Shown: positions 14,676-24,058 of the stretch, piece by piece | Position numbering within the stretch: the stretch's first letter is position 1 | Layout of the letters: every line of letters starts with the position of its first letter | Origin: Mycobacterium sp. ITM-2016-00316 | GTDB lineage: Bacteria > Actinomycetota > Actinomycetes > Mycobacteriales > Mycobacteriaceae | DNA length: 64,000 nucleotides | Assembly (NCBI RefSeq): GCF_002968335.2 | Contig: NZ_CP134398.1 | Span: forward strand, 3,410,001 to 3,474,000 | Direction of reading: 5' to 3' | Program-made: the position numbers and the translations under genes | The notes under the pieces: generated by a model | Told to the model about the DNA's origin: nothing | What the model saw: only the letters and a program-made list of their open reading frames with translations | The model's database searches: none

Positions 14676-15445
14676 GTCGCCCGGCGATGCCGGGGCTGCG
14701 GGCCTACCTGGCCACCACCGCCCGCATCCTGCGACAGCTGGCCGCCGATCACCGCAGCATGGCGATGATCATGCTGGTCCCCACGCTGGTCATCACGCTG
14801 ATGTACTTCATGTTCGCCGAGGTGCCACACCCCCCGGGTACTCCATCGCCGTTCAACAACGCGTGTCTGATCATGCTGGGGGTCTTCCCGCTGGTGGTGA
14901 TGTTTCTGATCACCTCGATCACCATGCAGCGCGAACGCGTGTCGGGCACGCTGGAGCGGATTCTGACCACCCCGCTGCGGCGGTTCGACCTGCTCGCCGC
15001 GTACGGCACGGCGTTCTCCATCGCCGCCGCCGCGCAGGCCGCGCTGGCGTGTGGTGTCGCGTTCTGGTTACTCGGGTTCGATACCGCGGGCAGCCCGGTC
15101 TGGGTGTTCGTGATCGCCATCGTCAATGCCGTGCTGGGTGTCGGCCTGGGCCTGCTGTGCAGCGCCTTCGCCCGCACCGAGTTCCAGGCGGTGCAGTTCA
15201 TGCCGGTGGTCGTGGTGCCCCAGCTGCTGCTGTGCGGGATTCTGGTGCCGCGCGAGGCCTTACCGGACTGGCTGCAATGGATCAGCAATGCGCTGCCCGC
15301 CAGCTACGCTCTGGAAGCGTTGCAACAGGTCGGAGCGTACGCCGAACTCACCGCGATCGCGGTTCGCGATATCGCGGTCGTGATCGGCTTCGCGGTCGTC
15401 GCGCTGGTATTGGCGGCGGGGACTCTGCGACGCCGGACCCCGTGA
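14672..15445 (+). CDS. ABC-2 type transporter permease
   Basis: This is the 257-residue membrane partner of the preceding ATPase (Rv1686c position). About six hydrophobic segments are visible, for example MIMLVPTLVITLMYFMF, LIMLGVFPLVVMFLITSI and FVIAIVNAVLGVGLGLLC. The cytoplasmic loop MQRERVSGTLERILTTPLRRFDLLAAYG is the typical ABC-2 signature. The GTG start at 14672 overlaps the ATPase stop; an in-frame ATG at 14687 is possible. The exported compound cannot be inferred. Confidence 0.9.
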   Translation: MSRPAMPGLRAYLATTARILRQLAADHRSMAMIMLVPTLVITLMYFMFAEVPHPPGTPSPFNNACLIMLGVFPLVVMFLITSITMQRERVSGTLERILTTPLRRFDLLAAYGTAFSIAAAAQAALACGVAFWLLGFDTAGSPVWVFVIAIVNAVLGVGLGLLCSAFARTEFQAVQFMPVVVVPQLLLCGILVPREALPDWLQWISNALPASYALEALQQVGAYAELTAIAVRDIAVVIGFAVVALVLAAGTLRRRTP

Positions 15446-15474
15446 CCGGGTGGCCCCGTAGTGGAGAGGACAAC

Positions 15475-16089
15475 GTGACCAGCAGCGCTGATCGCAAACG
15501 CCCCGGGCGACCGCCGGGCAGCTCCGAGAGCCGCCAGCGAATTCTGGACAGCGCACGGGAATTGTTTGCGCGCAACGGTTTCGACAAAACGTCGATCCGC
15601 GCCGTCGCCGCGGGCGCCGGCGTGGACGGCGCCCTGGTGCATCACTACTACGGCACCAAGCAGCAGCTGTTCGCCGCCGCCATCGCGATCCCGATCGACC
15701 CGATGCAGGTGATCGGTCCGCTGCGCGAGACCCCGGTCGAACAGATCGGCACTGTGCTTCCGTCGATCCTGTTGCCGCTGTGGGATTCCGAACTCGGGAA
15801 GGGTTTCATCGCCACGCTGCGGTCACTGTTGGCAGGGGCCGATGTCGGGCTGGTCCGATCGTTCCTGCAGGAGGTCATCACCGTCGAGATCGGCTCCCGG
15901 GTGGACAACCCGCCCGGTTCCGGCGCGATCAGGGTGCAGTTCTTGGCATCACAATTGGTCGGGGTGGTGATGGTGCGCTACATCCTGGAACTGCAGCCGT
16001 TCGCGGGGCTGGCGCCGCAGGTCATCGCCGACACCATCGCGCCGAACCTGCAGCGTTATCTCACCGGGGATCTGCCTGCGCTGCGCTGA
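15475..16089 (+). CDS. TetR-family transcriptional regulator
   Basis: This is a 204-residue regulator starting at a GTG (VTSSADRKRPGRPPGSSESR) behind GAGAGGA. The N-terminal helix-turn-helix spans about 20-65 (ILDSARELFARNGFDKTSIR, then VHHYYGTKQQLFAAAI), and the helical C-terminal domain resembles TetR_C. It follows the ABC exporter pair by 29 bases in the same direction, so it most likely represses that operon (Rv1685c arrangement). Its last 29 bases overlap the 3' end of the convergent Trm112-like gene. Confidence 0.92.
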   Translation: MTSSADRKRPGRPPGSSESRQRILDSARELFARNGFDKTSIRAVAAGAGVDGALVHHYYGTKQQLFAAAIAIPIDPMQVIGPLRETPVEQIGTVLPSILLPLWDSELGKGFIATLRSLLAGADVGLVRSFLQEVITVEIGSRVDNPPGSGAIRVQFLASQLVGVVMVRYILELQPFAGLAPQVIADTIAPNLQRYLTGDLPALR

Positions 16090-16279
16090 GCAGCCGCTCG
16101 TGCTCGGCGTCGTCGGCGACGGGTACCGCTTCGTCGACGAGCAGCACCGGGATGCCGTCCACGATGGGGTAGGCGCGGCGCAGTCTGGCGTTGTACAGGC
16201 ACTCCCCCGGGATGTAGGCCAGCGGCCCGTGATCCTCGGGACAGACCACGATGTCGAGCAGCTTCGCGTCGAGACTCAC
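16061..16279 (-). CDS. Trm112-family small protein (Rv1684-like)
   Basis: This 72-residue protein contains LLDIVVCPEDHGPL and LYNARLRRAYPIVDGIPVLLVDEA, the core of the Trm112/YcaR family. The paired zinc-binding Cys of classical Trm112 proteins are not kept; only two single Cys are seen, so metal binding is unlikely. Trm112 proteins act as small partners of methyltransferases, but no partner is evident here. I chose the GTG at 16279 (VSLDAKLL) because it fits the family. It lies 10 bases after the secreted-protein gene. Confidence 0.83.
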   Translation of the reverse strand: MSLDAKLLDIVVCPEDHGPLAYIPGECLYNARLRRAYPIVDGIPVLLVDEAVPVADDAEHERLLSAAQADPR

Positions 16280-16289
16280 CGAACGCTCG

Positions 16290-16805
16290 TCACCACGGCG
16301 ACATGTCCCCACCCCAACCGGGTGGGATCAGCGCATTGTTTCCGTCGTCGCCGGCGACCGGCGCCCAGGGCGCAGCGGAGCCCGCCGAGCCCTGCCCGGG
16401 CGCACCGGAGCCGGCGTTGGCCTGCTGGTTCATCATCCGGCGCTGGTAGGACAACGTGGACTGCAGCGCATCGATCAGCGGCTTCTGGTTGGGACGCGCG
16501 TTCAGCCCGTCGAGCAGGGCCTGCGAGTTGGCCGCCGAGGGCCGCACACCGCGCTGGCGGAGCGTCATCACCTGCTCGATGAGCTTGGAGACCTGTCCAC
16601 CACCGCTACCGGTCTGGTACTGGTCGGAGATCATCATCAGCACCTGATCCGGGGAGACCTGCTGGGCCGGCTGTTCCTGGGAGGAGTCCGGTTCGGCTGA
16701 CGCCACCGGCGCCAGGCCCAGTCCCGCGACGGCCGCCGCACCGATGAGGGCGCCTGCCGTCCAGCGCCGCAATGATGTGCCGGTCACGGAGTTCTCCGTC
16801 GTCAT
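16290..16805 (-). CDS. Secreted mycobacterial protein of unknown function
   Basis: This is a 171-residue protein with a Sec signal peptide: a basic RRW, a hydrophobic core AGALIGAAAVAGLGLA, and a probable cleavage after ASA at residue 37. The mature part is helical (VLMMISDQYQTGSGGGQVSKL, LIDALQSTLSYQRRMMNQQ) and ends in a Gly/Ala/Pro-rich tail. The start follows AAGGGAGAGG. I do not recognise a functional domain. Mycobacterial proteins with similar short DUF-like helices are exported or cell-wall associated. Confidence 0.85.
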   Translation of the reverse strand: MTTENSVTGTSLRRWTAGALIGAAAVAGLGLAPVASAEPDSSQEQPAQQVSPDQVLMMISDQYQTGSGGGQVSKLIEQVMTLRQRGVRPSAANSQALLDGLNARPNQKPLIDALQSTLSYQRRMMNQQANAGSGAPGQGSAGSAAPWAPVAGDDGNNALIPPGWGGDMSPW

Positions 16806-16860
16806 CTGAACCTCTCCCTTGCCGTCTCGGCGAGCCTAACAGTGCACACCGCGCCGGGCA

Positions 16861-19830
16861 TCACGGCTGACTGCCGATGATTTCGGCGCGCACGGCAGCC
16901 GTCATGCGCTTGTACTGCTTGCTATCGGTATCGAAGTACCAGGTGTTACGCGAGGCCTTCGGGACGCCGGCGGCGCGCAGCGGACCGATCTCGGGCCGGT
17001 AGGTCGCCCCGAGCGTCATCTCCGGCGCCACGTAGACCACCGCGGGCCCGATGCCCACCGGCAACGTCCCCATGGCCTCATTGAGCTCCGCGCTGGGCAG
17101 GCTGCCGCCGGGCTGCAGCGTCACCGCCGTGACGACCAGCGGTTCTCCGTGCACCTCGAGGCGGTAGGTCACCGCCAGATCGACCGCGGCGGCCCGGCTG
17201 ACGGCGTCGTTGATCGCCGCGGTGAACACCGGTCCATCGGGCGTCCTGATCACCGAACTGCGGTTGTCGACGAGCCAGAAGTCACCGTCCTCGTCGCGGC
17301 GGAAGAGCTGCTCGGTGGACACCCAGGTGTCGGCGGGTGCGAACACGCCACGCTTCACCGAGGCGGTCGGGTCCACCGGTCCGCGCGGGCGGGCCAGGAG
17401 CACCCCGACCTCACCCGTCTCGGCGCGGCGCACGAAACCGGAATCCTCCTCCAGGATCAGGTCGTCGTCGACGTCATAGGCGGCCAGTTCGACCTGAGGT
17501 CCGCCCGGCACCGGGCGGCCCTTGCTGCCGATCTTCACACCCGCCACGTTGGAGAGCACCGCCTGACCGTCGGTGGTCGCAAAGAACTCGACGACCGTGG
17601 CCGGCGCGAAGACCTCCACGACCCGGCGCCACAGACCGGTCGGCATACCGGCGCCGATGAACAGTCGCACCGAGTGGGTGCCCGCCAGCGAGAACGACGG
17701 ATCGTCGATGACCTCGCCGAGCATCGCCCAGGTGTAGGACACCACCGTCACGCCGTACTGCCGGATCTCATGCACGAAGCGGTCCGGGGCCAGCCCGCGG
17801 GACAGTGCGATACGGGCGCCGCCGACCACCGCGCCGCCGAGGCTCACCAGCAGGCCGGACGGATGATGCAGCGGGGTCAGGCAGTACACGGTGTCGCGGT
17901 TGCCCAGGTTGGCCGCCGACGCGGTGCCCAGTGCCGACAGCGCCCACCGGTAATTCGTGATCTGCCGGGCGACGAGTTCGCCGTTGATCGTCGCGAAGGC
18001 CACATAGGCCACGTCACGGGCGAAACCGGGATCTGGCCGGTACCAACCCGGGAGTTCGACCCGGTCGGGATCGATCTTCTCCATGTCCACGACATCGATG
18101 CCGTCGGCCAGATTCAGATCGCGGGACTCGCCGCCGCCGAGCACCAGCACCCGCAGGTCCAGGGTGTGTGCAATCTCCAGGTTCGCCGGGTCGGTGAGAA
18201 CCTCGGCGACACCGCCGAGTCGCGCGGCCACCGCGAGGTCGGCGTCCGGGGGCATCAGCACAGCGACCGCACCGAGCCGCGACAGCGCCGCGATCGCGAC
18301 CAACGCGCTCGGCCGGGTCTGCATCAGCACACCGACCCGCACGCCTTGGCGCACACCGACTTCGATCAGCCCGCGCACCACGTTGTTGACCCGGCGGTCG
18401 ACCGCCTCGTAGGTGTGCACACGACCGTCGAACAGCAGGAACTCACCGTCCGGGTGACCCTCGGCCTGCTCGGACATGATGCGGCCCAGCGAGATCCGGG
18501 TGTGGTCGTTGATCTGACCGAGTCGCGCGAGTCGGGGCAGGGTGCGCGCCGTCTCGACGATCAGGGTGCGCGCCGACTTGTTCGTGGCAACCACCGCGCC
18601 GGCGGCCGAACGGGCCAGATCGAAGGCCATCTCCGAAGCGGCGGCCGCACCGTGCGCGACCCGCGAGGTCAGCGCCACACCGGCGTCGATGGCGGATTCG
18701 GACGGGTGGGTGCCCATCGGTGCGACATCCTCGGGCAGCGTGCCGTCGTCGCTGAGCCACTTGGCCCAGGAGGCGACCGTCGGCCAGGTCTGACTGGCCG
18801 CCTTGGATCCGACGACGAGACCGAAATGTCCTGTGCGGATCAGATATTCGTAGGTGTCGGCCTTGGGGGCGGCGGACTTGATACCGCGCACCGCCGCCGG
18901 TTGGCCGATATCGTCGACCTCGCCGATCACGGCAAGCACCGGGCAGGTGATATCGGCCAGGGTGACGAGCTCACCGCGGATGGAGAAGCCGCCGGACATC
19001 ATCCGGTTGTGCGCGATGAACTGCTTGAGCAGTTCGGAGATGGCCGGGCCCGACCAGGCGATCCACCCCTCCGAGTCGAGGAATCGGCGCTGCTGCTCAC
19101 GCGGCAGCAGCGCGTCACGGTCGTGCAGTTGACGCAGGAAGTCCAGGCGCGCCTGCGCGGTCTTGAGCGGGTCGAGCATCTGGAACCCGGTGCGGGCCAG
19201 CCAGCCCGGGATGTCGATACGGGAGAACACGTGGTCGGCCATGAAGTTGGCGGCGACCGCACCCACGTTCGGCGGGATACCCATCGGCAGGGCGGCCAGG
19301 GTGTCGACCGGCGAGCCGAACCCGACGATGCTGGCGAGATCCTTGGAGCGCCGGTACGCCGCGGTCTGATAGCAGAACATTCCGCCCTGGGAGTAACCGG
19401 CGAGGTGGACGTCGCTGCCGGTGACCTTCTTGACGGTGTCGATGGCCTCGCTGAGCGCCACCACATGATCGGCCAGGTTGCGCTGCATGCCGCCCTCGAC
19501 CTGGTCGGGCGAACCGAAGTCGATGACCCAGGGATCCAGGCCCGCGGCGTGCAGGATGCCCACGGCGCCATCCTCGCGGGTCACGTCCCACATATCGGCC
19601 GACATCATCATCGGGTGCACCATCAGCACCGGAGGGCCGGGGACGGCAGAACCGGGCCGGATGTCGGGCGGGAAGTACCGGCGCAGCCGGTACATCGGCA
19701 CACTCTCGATGATCTGGTAGGGCGAGGGGACCGCACCGGTTTCCAGACCGCCGTACCGCAGAACTTCGATGCCGTTCTGCGCGGTGGCCAGAAACCTGCC
19801 CACCGGACCGGTGATCAACGAGAAATCCAC
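16861..19830 (-). CDS. Fusion of PhaC-like alpha/beta hydrolase and acyl-CoA synthetase-like domain (Rv1683-like)
   Basis: This is a 989-residue two-domain protein. The N-terminal half (to about 440) resembles PHA synthase/lipases, with LAGYSQGGMFCYQTAA as the nucleophile elbow, PWVIDFGSPDQVEGG and a late RTGHFGLVVG. The C-terminal half is an ANL adenylating-enzyme fold (HTYEAVDRRVNNVVRGL, RVGVLMQTRPSALVAIAALSRLGA). Its ATP-binding loop reads VAFATINGELVARQITN instead of the usual SGTTG/PK, so the synthetase may be inactive or unusual. The GTG at 19830 has AGGGGAG upstream. The M. tuberculosis relative has been linked to lipid storage; the substrate here is inferred to be long-chain acyl groups. 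Confidence 0.9.
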   Translation of the reverse strand: MDFSLITGPVGRFLATAQNGIEVLRYGGLETGAVPSPYQIIESVPMYRLRRYFPPDIRPGSAVPGPPVLMVHPMMMSADMWDVTREDGAVGILHAAGLDPWVIDFGSPDQVEGGMQRNLADHVVALSEAIDTVKKVTGSDVHLAGYSQGGMFCYQTAAYRRSKDLASIVGFGSPVDTLAALPMGIPPNVGAVAANFMADHVFSRIDIPGWLARTGFQMLDPLKTAQARLDFLRQLHDRDALLPREQQRRFLDSEGWIAWSGPAISELLKQFIAHNRMMSGGFSIRGELVTLADITCPVLAVIGEVDDIGQPAAVRGIKSAAPKADTYEYLIRTGHFGLVVGSKAASQTWPTVASWAKWLSDDGTLPEDVAPMGTHPSESAIDAGVALTSRVAHGAAAASEMAFDLARSAAGAVVATNKSARTLIVETARTLPRLARLGQINDHTRISLGRIMSEQAEGHPDGEFLLFDGRVHTYEAVDRRVNNVVRGLIEVGVRQGVRVGVLMQTRPSALVAIAALSRLGAVAVLMPPDADLAVAARLGGVAEVLTDPANLEIAHTLDLRVLVLGGGESRDLNLADGIDVVDMEKIDPDRVELPGWYRPDPGFARDVAYVAFATINGELVARQITNYRWALSALGTASAANLGNRDTVYCLTPLHHPSGLLVSLGGAVVGGARIALSRGLAPDRFVHEIRQYGVTVVSYTWAMLGEVIDDPSFSLAGTHSVRLFIGAGMPTGLWRRVVEVFAPATVVEFFATTDGQAVLSNVAGVKIGSKGRPVPGGPQVELAAYDVDDDLILEEDSGFVRRAETGEVGVLLARPRGPVDPTASVKRGVFAPADTWVSTEQLFRRDEDGDFWLVDNRSSVIRTPDGPVFTAAINDAVSRAAAVDLAVTYRLEVHGEPLVVTAVTLQPGGSLPSAELNEAMGTLPVGIGPAVVYVAPEMTLGATYRPEIGPLRAAGVPKASRNTWYFDTDSKQYKRMTAAVRAEIIGSQP

Positions 19831-19950
19831 CAACGCGTACTCCCCTGCCTGTGTAACTCCCGATCCCCCGGATGCCACGACATCATGGCACAGCGTTGCT
19901 GGTCGGCCGCTGCGAATGTGCGCCGCCGGTCGGCCTAGCCTGGTGGGGAC

Positions 19951-21744
19951 ATGGCGCATCTTCTCGGGGCCGAAGCCCTACATCTGCAATACCCGACCAA
20001 AGTGGTTTTCGATGCCGTCTCCCTCGGCGTGAACGAGGGTGACCGCATCGGCATCGTCGGCCGCAACGGCGACGGAAAGTCGAGCCTGCTGGCCATGCTG
20101 GCCGGCCGCGTCACGCCCGATTCCGGGCGGGTCACCGTGCGCGGCGGTGTCCGCGTCGGCGTGCTGGACCAGGGCGACACCCTGGATCCCGACGACACCG
20201 TCGGGCACGCCGTCGTCGGTGACACACCGGAGCACGAGTGGGCCGGTGACCCACGCGGCCGCGACGTCATCTCCGGATTGCTGGGCGGCCTGGCCTGGGA
20301 CGCGCCGCTCGGCACGCTGTCGGGTGGACAGCGGCGCCGGGTCGCGCTGGCCCAACTGCTGGCCGGTGATCACGACGTGCTGGCGCTCGACGAGCCGACC
20401 AACCATCTCGACGTCGAAGGAATCACCTGGCTGGCCGAACATCTGAAACGGCGTTGGTCACCGTCCTCGGGCGGACTGCTGGTGATCACCCACGATCGCT
20501 GGTTCCTCGACGAGGTGTGCACGACGACGTGGGAGGTGCACGACCGCATCGTCGAACCGTTCGACGGCGGGTACGCCGCCTACATCCTGCAGCGGGTCGA
20601 GCGTGATCGGCAGGCCGCATCCAGTGAGGCCCGCCGGCAGAATCTGGCCCGCAAGGAACTGGCCTGGTTGCGCCGCGGCGCACCGGCCCGGACCACCAAG
20701 CCGAAGTTCCGCATCGATGCGGCCAACGCCCTGATCGCCGACGTCCCCGAGATCCGGGACAAGGTGGCCCTGCAGTCACTGGCGGTGACCCGGCTGGGTA
20801 AGCAGGTCGTGGATCTGCTCGACGTGTCGGTGAGCTATGCCGACCGTGAGGTGCTCAAGCAGGTCGAGTGGCGGGTGGCCCCTGGCGAGCGGACCGGCAT
20901 CCTCGGTGTCAACGGTGCGGGCAAGTCGACGCTGCTGGGACTCATCGACGGTTCGGTGCAGCCGACCGAGGGCCGGGTCAAACACGGCAAGACGGTGCAG
21001 ATCGCGACCCTCACCCAGGGCGTCGACGAGCTCGCCGATCACCTCGACGATCCGGTGCGGGTGGTGCTGAGTCAGCTGGCCGCCACCTTCACCGTCGGGA
21101 CGGGTTCCAAGGCGCAGGAGCTCACCCCGGGCCAACTGCTGGAGCGTCTCGGTTTCGCCAGCGCGCAGCTGTCCACGCCGATCAAGGATCTCTCCGGTGG
21201 GCAGTTACGACGTCTGCAGCTGCTGCTCATCCTGCTCGGGCAGCCCAACGTGCTGATCCTCGACGAGCCGACCAACGACCTGGACACCGACATGCTGGCC
21301 GCGATGGAGGATCTGCTGGACTCCTGGCCGGGCACCCTGATCGTGGTCAGCCACGACCGGTACTTCCTGGAGCGGGTCACCGATCAGCAGTACGGCATCC
21401 TCGGCGGGCACCTGCGACACCTGCCGGGAGGGGTAGACGAGTACCTGCGGTTGCGGACCTCGCACGAGGCGACCACCGGCGCCGCGGCACTCACCCCGGC
21501 CCCGCTGAACGGGAACGCGATCTCCGGGGCCGATCTGCGTGCGACGCAGAAGGAGATCTCGGCGATCGAGCGCAAACTGACGAAACTGGACGGTCAGATC
21601 AAGGACGCCCAGCGCCGCCAGGCCGAGCACGACCAGGGTGACTACGAGGGGCTCAGGGCACTGACCGCCGGCGTCCGCGAGCTCGAGGCGGAGGTGACCG
21701 CGTTGGAGGAGCGGTGGCTGGAGCTGTCCGAGTCGCTCGGCTGA
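19951..21744 (+). CDS. ABC-F family ATPase (Uup/EttA-like)
   Basis: This is a 597-residue protein with two ABC domains and no membrane segment. The first Walker A is GRNGDGKS (37-44) with LSGGQRRRVALAQLL and LALDEPTNHLD; the second is GVNGAGKST (about 319) with LSGGQLRRLQLLLILLGQ and LILDEPTNDLD. Between them is the arginine-rich linker (RRQNLARKELAWLRRGAPARTTKPK). A C-terminal helical segment (EISAIERKLTKLDGQIKDAQ and on) looks like the coiled coil of Uup. ABC-F proteins work on the ribosome rather than in transport; a role in resistance is possible but not shown. It is divergent from the lipase fusion gene. Confidence 0.92.
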   Translation: MAHLLGAEALHLQYPTKVVFDAVSLGVNEGDRIGIVGRNGDGKSSLLAMLAGRVTPDSGRVTVRGGVRVGVLDQGDTLDPDDTVGHAVVGDTPEHEWAGDPRGRDVISGLLGGLAWDAPLGTLSGGQRRRVALAQLLAGDHDVLALDEPTNHLDVEGITWLAEHLKRRWSPSSGGLLVITHDRWFLDEVCTTTWEVHDRIVEPFDGGYAAYILQRVERDRQAASSEARRQNLARKELAWLRRGAPARTTKPKFRIDAANALIADVPEIRDKVALQSLAVTRLGKQVVDLLDVSVSYADREVLKQVEWRVAPGERTGILGVNGAGKSTLLGLIDGSVQPTEGRVKHGKTVQIATLTQGVDELADHLDDPVRVVLSQLAATFTVGTGSKAQELTPGQLLERLGFASAQLSTPIKDLSGGQLRRLQLLLILLGQPNVLILDEPTNDLDTDMLAAMEDLLDSWPGTLIVVSHDRYFLERVTDQQYGILGGHLRHLPGGVDEYLRLRTSHEATTGAAALTPAPLNGNAISGADLRATQKEISAIERKLTKLDGQIKDAQRRQAEHDQGDYEGLRALTAGVRELEAEVTALEERWLELSESLG

Positions 21745-21769
21745 GGTCTGGGGTCTCTACGATGAGCCG

Positions 21770-23083
21770 GTGCGGTATCTCCTGCAACCGGTGACGCTGT
21801 GCATCCGGTATTTTCCGCAGCTCGCGGCGTGTTATCTGGTGGGCTGGCTGTTGCGCACCGGGGCGATCGAATGGGCCGCCCGGGTGGGCTACAACAACGA
21901 CCTGTGGGCGTCCCTGATCATGCCGCTGGCCGGCATGGCCCGGCTGGGTTCCTACGTGGCGATGTTCCTCGTCATCCGGCACGGCATTCCCACCCTGGCT
22001 GCGCTGCCCGCGCGCAAGGCCCGCCAAGTGGACATGTTCGCCACGATCATCGTGCCGTTCTTCGCGATCTACCTGGCCTGGCAGATGTTCCGGGAGGACT
22101 GGCTGGCGTTCGAGTACACCGCCGTGCCCTACCGCGTGGGTGCGGCACTGACCGCCGAGTCGCCGACCGAGCTCGACCCTGACATGCTGCCGGTCAGCAC
22201 CGTGACCTTCGTCGTCATCGGTGTCGCCGTCGTGACGCGCTTCCTGCTGAACCGGCTCAAGGACCGGATGCCGGTGTGGCTGTTGCCGATCCAGGTCTAC
22301 CTGGACGCGCTCTGGGTGTTCCTGGTCCTGACATTGTCCGCCAGTAAGGGCGTGACCTTCCTGATCAATCCGTCGGCCTGGCTATCCGAGCGGCGAATCA
22401 TCGTGTGGTTCAACGACACCAGGGAGGGCGTTTTCGCACATTTCCAGCCGCTGGAAATGTCGTGGAAGGCGGTGACATGGGCAGTCAGCACCGTATTCGG
22501 AGGTGCCGCTGTGCCGTTGATCTGGCTTGCCGTGGCCTGCATCGTCTACGGCGCCACCTCGAAGGCCGACTGGCGTGCCGAAGCGAAACGGTTGGCTGGG
22601 GAGCGCGTGGACCGCTGGATCGACCGCTCGTCGCCCACCCGGACGCAGTTGGGCTCACGGTGGCAGCGCGTTCCCGGCAGGCTGCGTACCGAGCTGCGTA
22701 ATCAGGTCACCGGCCAGATCGGCAAGTTCAAGCCGATTGTCGACTCCGGCCACGTGATCGTCGCCGGAGGACTGTTCGCAATCTCGCTGTACGTGGTGGC
22801 CTATCTCGGGCTGGCCTGGCTGGACATGTCGGGCAGTTTCTACCGGGCACAGATCGGGTCCGGCTACCTGTTCCGCGGGATGGGCTGGCTGATGGGTCCG
22901 CACGACATCGTGTACTGGTTCGCAACCTGGGACCTGATGGGGCTGATCTCACAGACGATCGTCGAACCGCTGCGCATCTGCCTGATCGCCACGACGCTGG
23001 CCTGGTGCCTGCAGCGTGCCGGTGCGAAGGCTCTCGCGGCTACAACCGAAAGCGGATCAGAACAGATCCGTCCGGTTTCCTGA
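21770..23083 (+). CDS. Polytopic membrane protein of unknown function
   Basis: This is a 437-residue protein starting at a GTG (VRYLLQPVTLCIRYFPQLAA) 25 bases after the ABC-F gene. Several hydrophobic stretches are visible near residues 10-30, 40-70, 95-115, 145-165, 180-200, 240-265 and 325-350, and again near the C-terminus. A soluble, basic segment rich in Arg and Trp lies around residues 270-325. I recognise no family. Its last 44 bases overlap the end of the convergent gene at 23040-23495, an unusually long tail overlap. Confidence 0.8.
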   Translation: MRYLLQPVTLCIRYFPQLAACYLVGWLLRTGAIEWAARVGYNNDLWASLIMPLAGMARLGSYVAMFLVIRHGIPTLAALPARKARQVDMFATIIVPFFAIYLAWQMFREDWLAFEYTAVPYRVGAALTAESPTELDPDMLPVSTVTFVVIGVAVVTRFLLNRLKDRMPVWLLPIQVYLDALWVFLVLTLSASKGVTFLINPSAWLSERRIIVWFNDTREGVFAHFQPLEMSWKAVTWAVSTVFGGAAVPLIWLAVACIVYGATSKADWRAEAKRLAGERVDRWIDRSSPTRTQLGSRWQRVPGRLRTELRNQVTGQIGKFKPIVDSGHVIVAGGLFAISLYVVAYLGLAWLDMSGSFYRAQIGSGYLFRGMGWLMGPHDIVYWFATWDLMGLISQTIVEPLRICLIATTLAWCLQRAGAKALAATTESGSEQIRPVS

Positions 23084-23495
23084 TGTCCACAGCCGTCGGC
23101 TCGGTGGCTGTGGGGACCAAGAAGGTCCACGGAATCGACACCGCAGCACCGCAGGGTGGGCCGTCGGCTCGCCAGGATCGTTCGTCGTCGATCAGGTACC
23201 CGTAGCAACCGAAACCCTGCTCGGGCGTTCCCGATCGCTCGACCAGCACGTTCACCACGACGGTGCCCTCCGGTAGCGGCGCACCACGCTGCATCGTGGA
23301 CCGGCTGATACTCCGGATGGACCAGGTGAGCCCGTCGACGTCGATCGCGTCACCGGCCGCAGAGACATGGGCCGGCCGTACCGTCTGCTGATAGCGCTGC
23401 CAGGCCGGCCACATCACGAAGGCCGCGGCGACGGCAAAGGCCGCGACGGACACGACCGCACCGATGACATTGCGCTTCCAGAGGGGGGCCTTCAT
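23040..23495 (-). CDS. Membrane-anchored protein of unknown function (third gene of operon)
   Basis: This is a 151-residue protein with one N-terminal membrane segment (VIGAVVSVAAFAVAAAFVMW, from about residue 10), then a beta-rich extracytoplasmic domain. That domain has LTWSIRSISRSTMQRGAPLPE, TVVVNVLVERSG and a possible disulfide pair (GFGCYGYL and GPPCGAAV). This resembles DUF4352-type domains that report or bind at the cell surface, but I cannot name a family. It overlaps the upstream gene by ATGA (23492-23495). Confidence 0.78.
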   Translation of the reverse strand: MKAPLWKRNVIGAVVSVAAFAVAAAFVMWPAWQRYQQTVRPAHVSAAGDAIDVDGLTWSIRSISRSTMQRGAPLPEGTVVVNVLVERSGTPEQGFGCYGYLIDDERSWRADGPPCGAAVSIPWTFLVPTATEPTAVDIRKPDGSVLIRFRL

Positions 23496-24058
23496 GAGCC
23501 GGTGAGCTCCGCGCGTTCGAAATCGATCGTGGCACTTCGGCTTATCCGCAAGTCATGCTGCGGTATCTCGATGACGAGTCGGGAGTCCATCCGGCCGTCG
23601 CCCACCCAGATCCGTAGGCTCATCGGCGGCGCACCCGGTCCGACCAGCGCGGCCGGCACGTCGAATATCCACGAACTGCGCACGGTGATACCGGGATTCA
23701 GGGCTCCCACCAGCGGCAGGAACCCCAGTCGGTCGGTGGGTACGTAGATGTCGGACCCTATCGATAACTCGACATTCGGTACCTCGACGGTGCGCGTGGC
23801 CATCGCCTCGCCGTCGATGACCACCCATATCCCGACCGCCTCGGCGAGCACCGGGGTGGTTTGGATCTTGCGGATGCGTGAACCGGTACGCACCCCGGTG
23901 ACCTGTGCCTGGATCGCGCGGCCGGCGGCCTGCTGCGCCATTCCCGCGGTGACGTCGAAGGGGCCGTACACATCGTCGGGCGTGGGCAGGTACTGCCACA
24001 GAGCAGCCCCGGCCGCAATCACCATCGCGGTGGCCATCGCCCGCACCACTGGTGTCAC
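23492..24058 (-). CDS. Membrane-anchored protein of unknown function (second gene of operon)
   Basis: This 188-residue protein starts at a GTG that overlaps the previous stop (GTGA, 24055-24058). One N-terminal hydrophobic helix (VRAMATAMVIAAGAALWQYL) is followed by a beta-rich domain with IQAQVTGVRTGSRIRKIQ, GIWVVIDGEAMATRTVEV, SWIFDVPAALVG and MSLRIWVGDGRMDSRLVIEI. The layout mirrors its two operon partners, which suggests they descend from duplication or assemble together. No catalytic motif is visible. Confidence 0.78.
   Translation of the reverse strand: MTPVVRAMATAMVIAAGAALWQYLPTPDDVYGPFDVTAGMAQQAAGRAIQAQVTGVRTGSRIRKIQTTPVLAEAVGIWVVIDGEAMATRTVEVPNVELSIGSDIYVPTDRLGFLPLVGALNPGITVRSSWIFDVPAALVGPGAPPMSLRIWVGDGRMDSRLVIEIPQHDLRISRSATIDFERAELTGS

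Noticed and set aside
17149..19938. A 929-codon open frame on the plus strand
   Set aside because: It is antisense to the lipase/synthetase fusion, rich in Arg, Gly, His and Asp with no recognisable domain, and arises from the high GC content.
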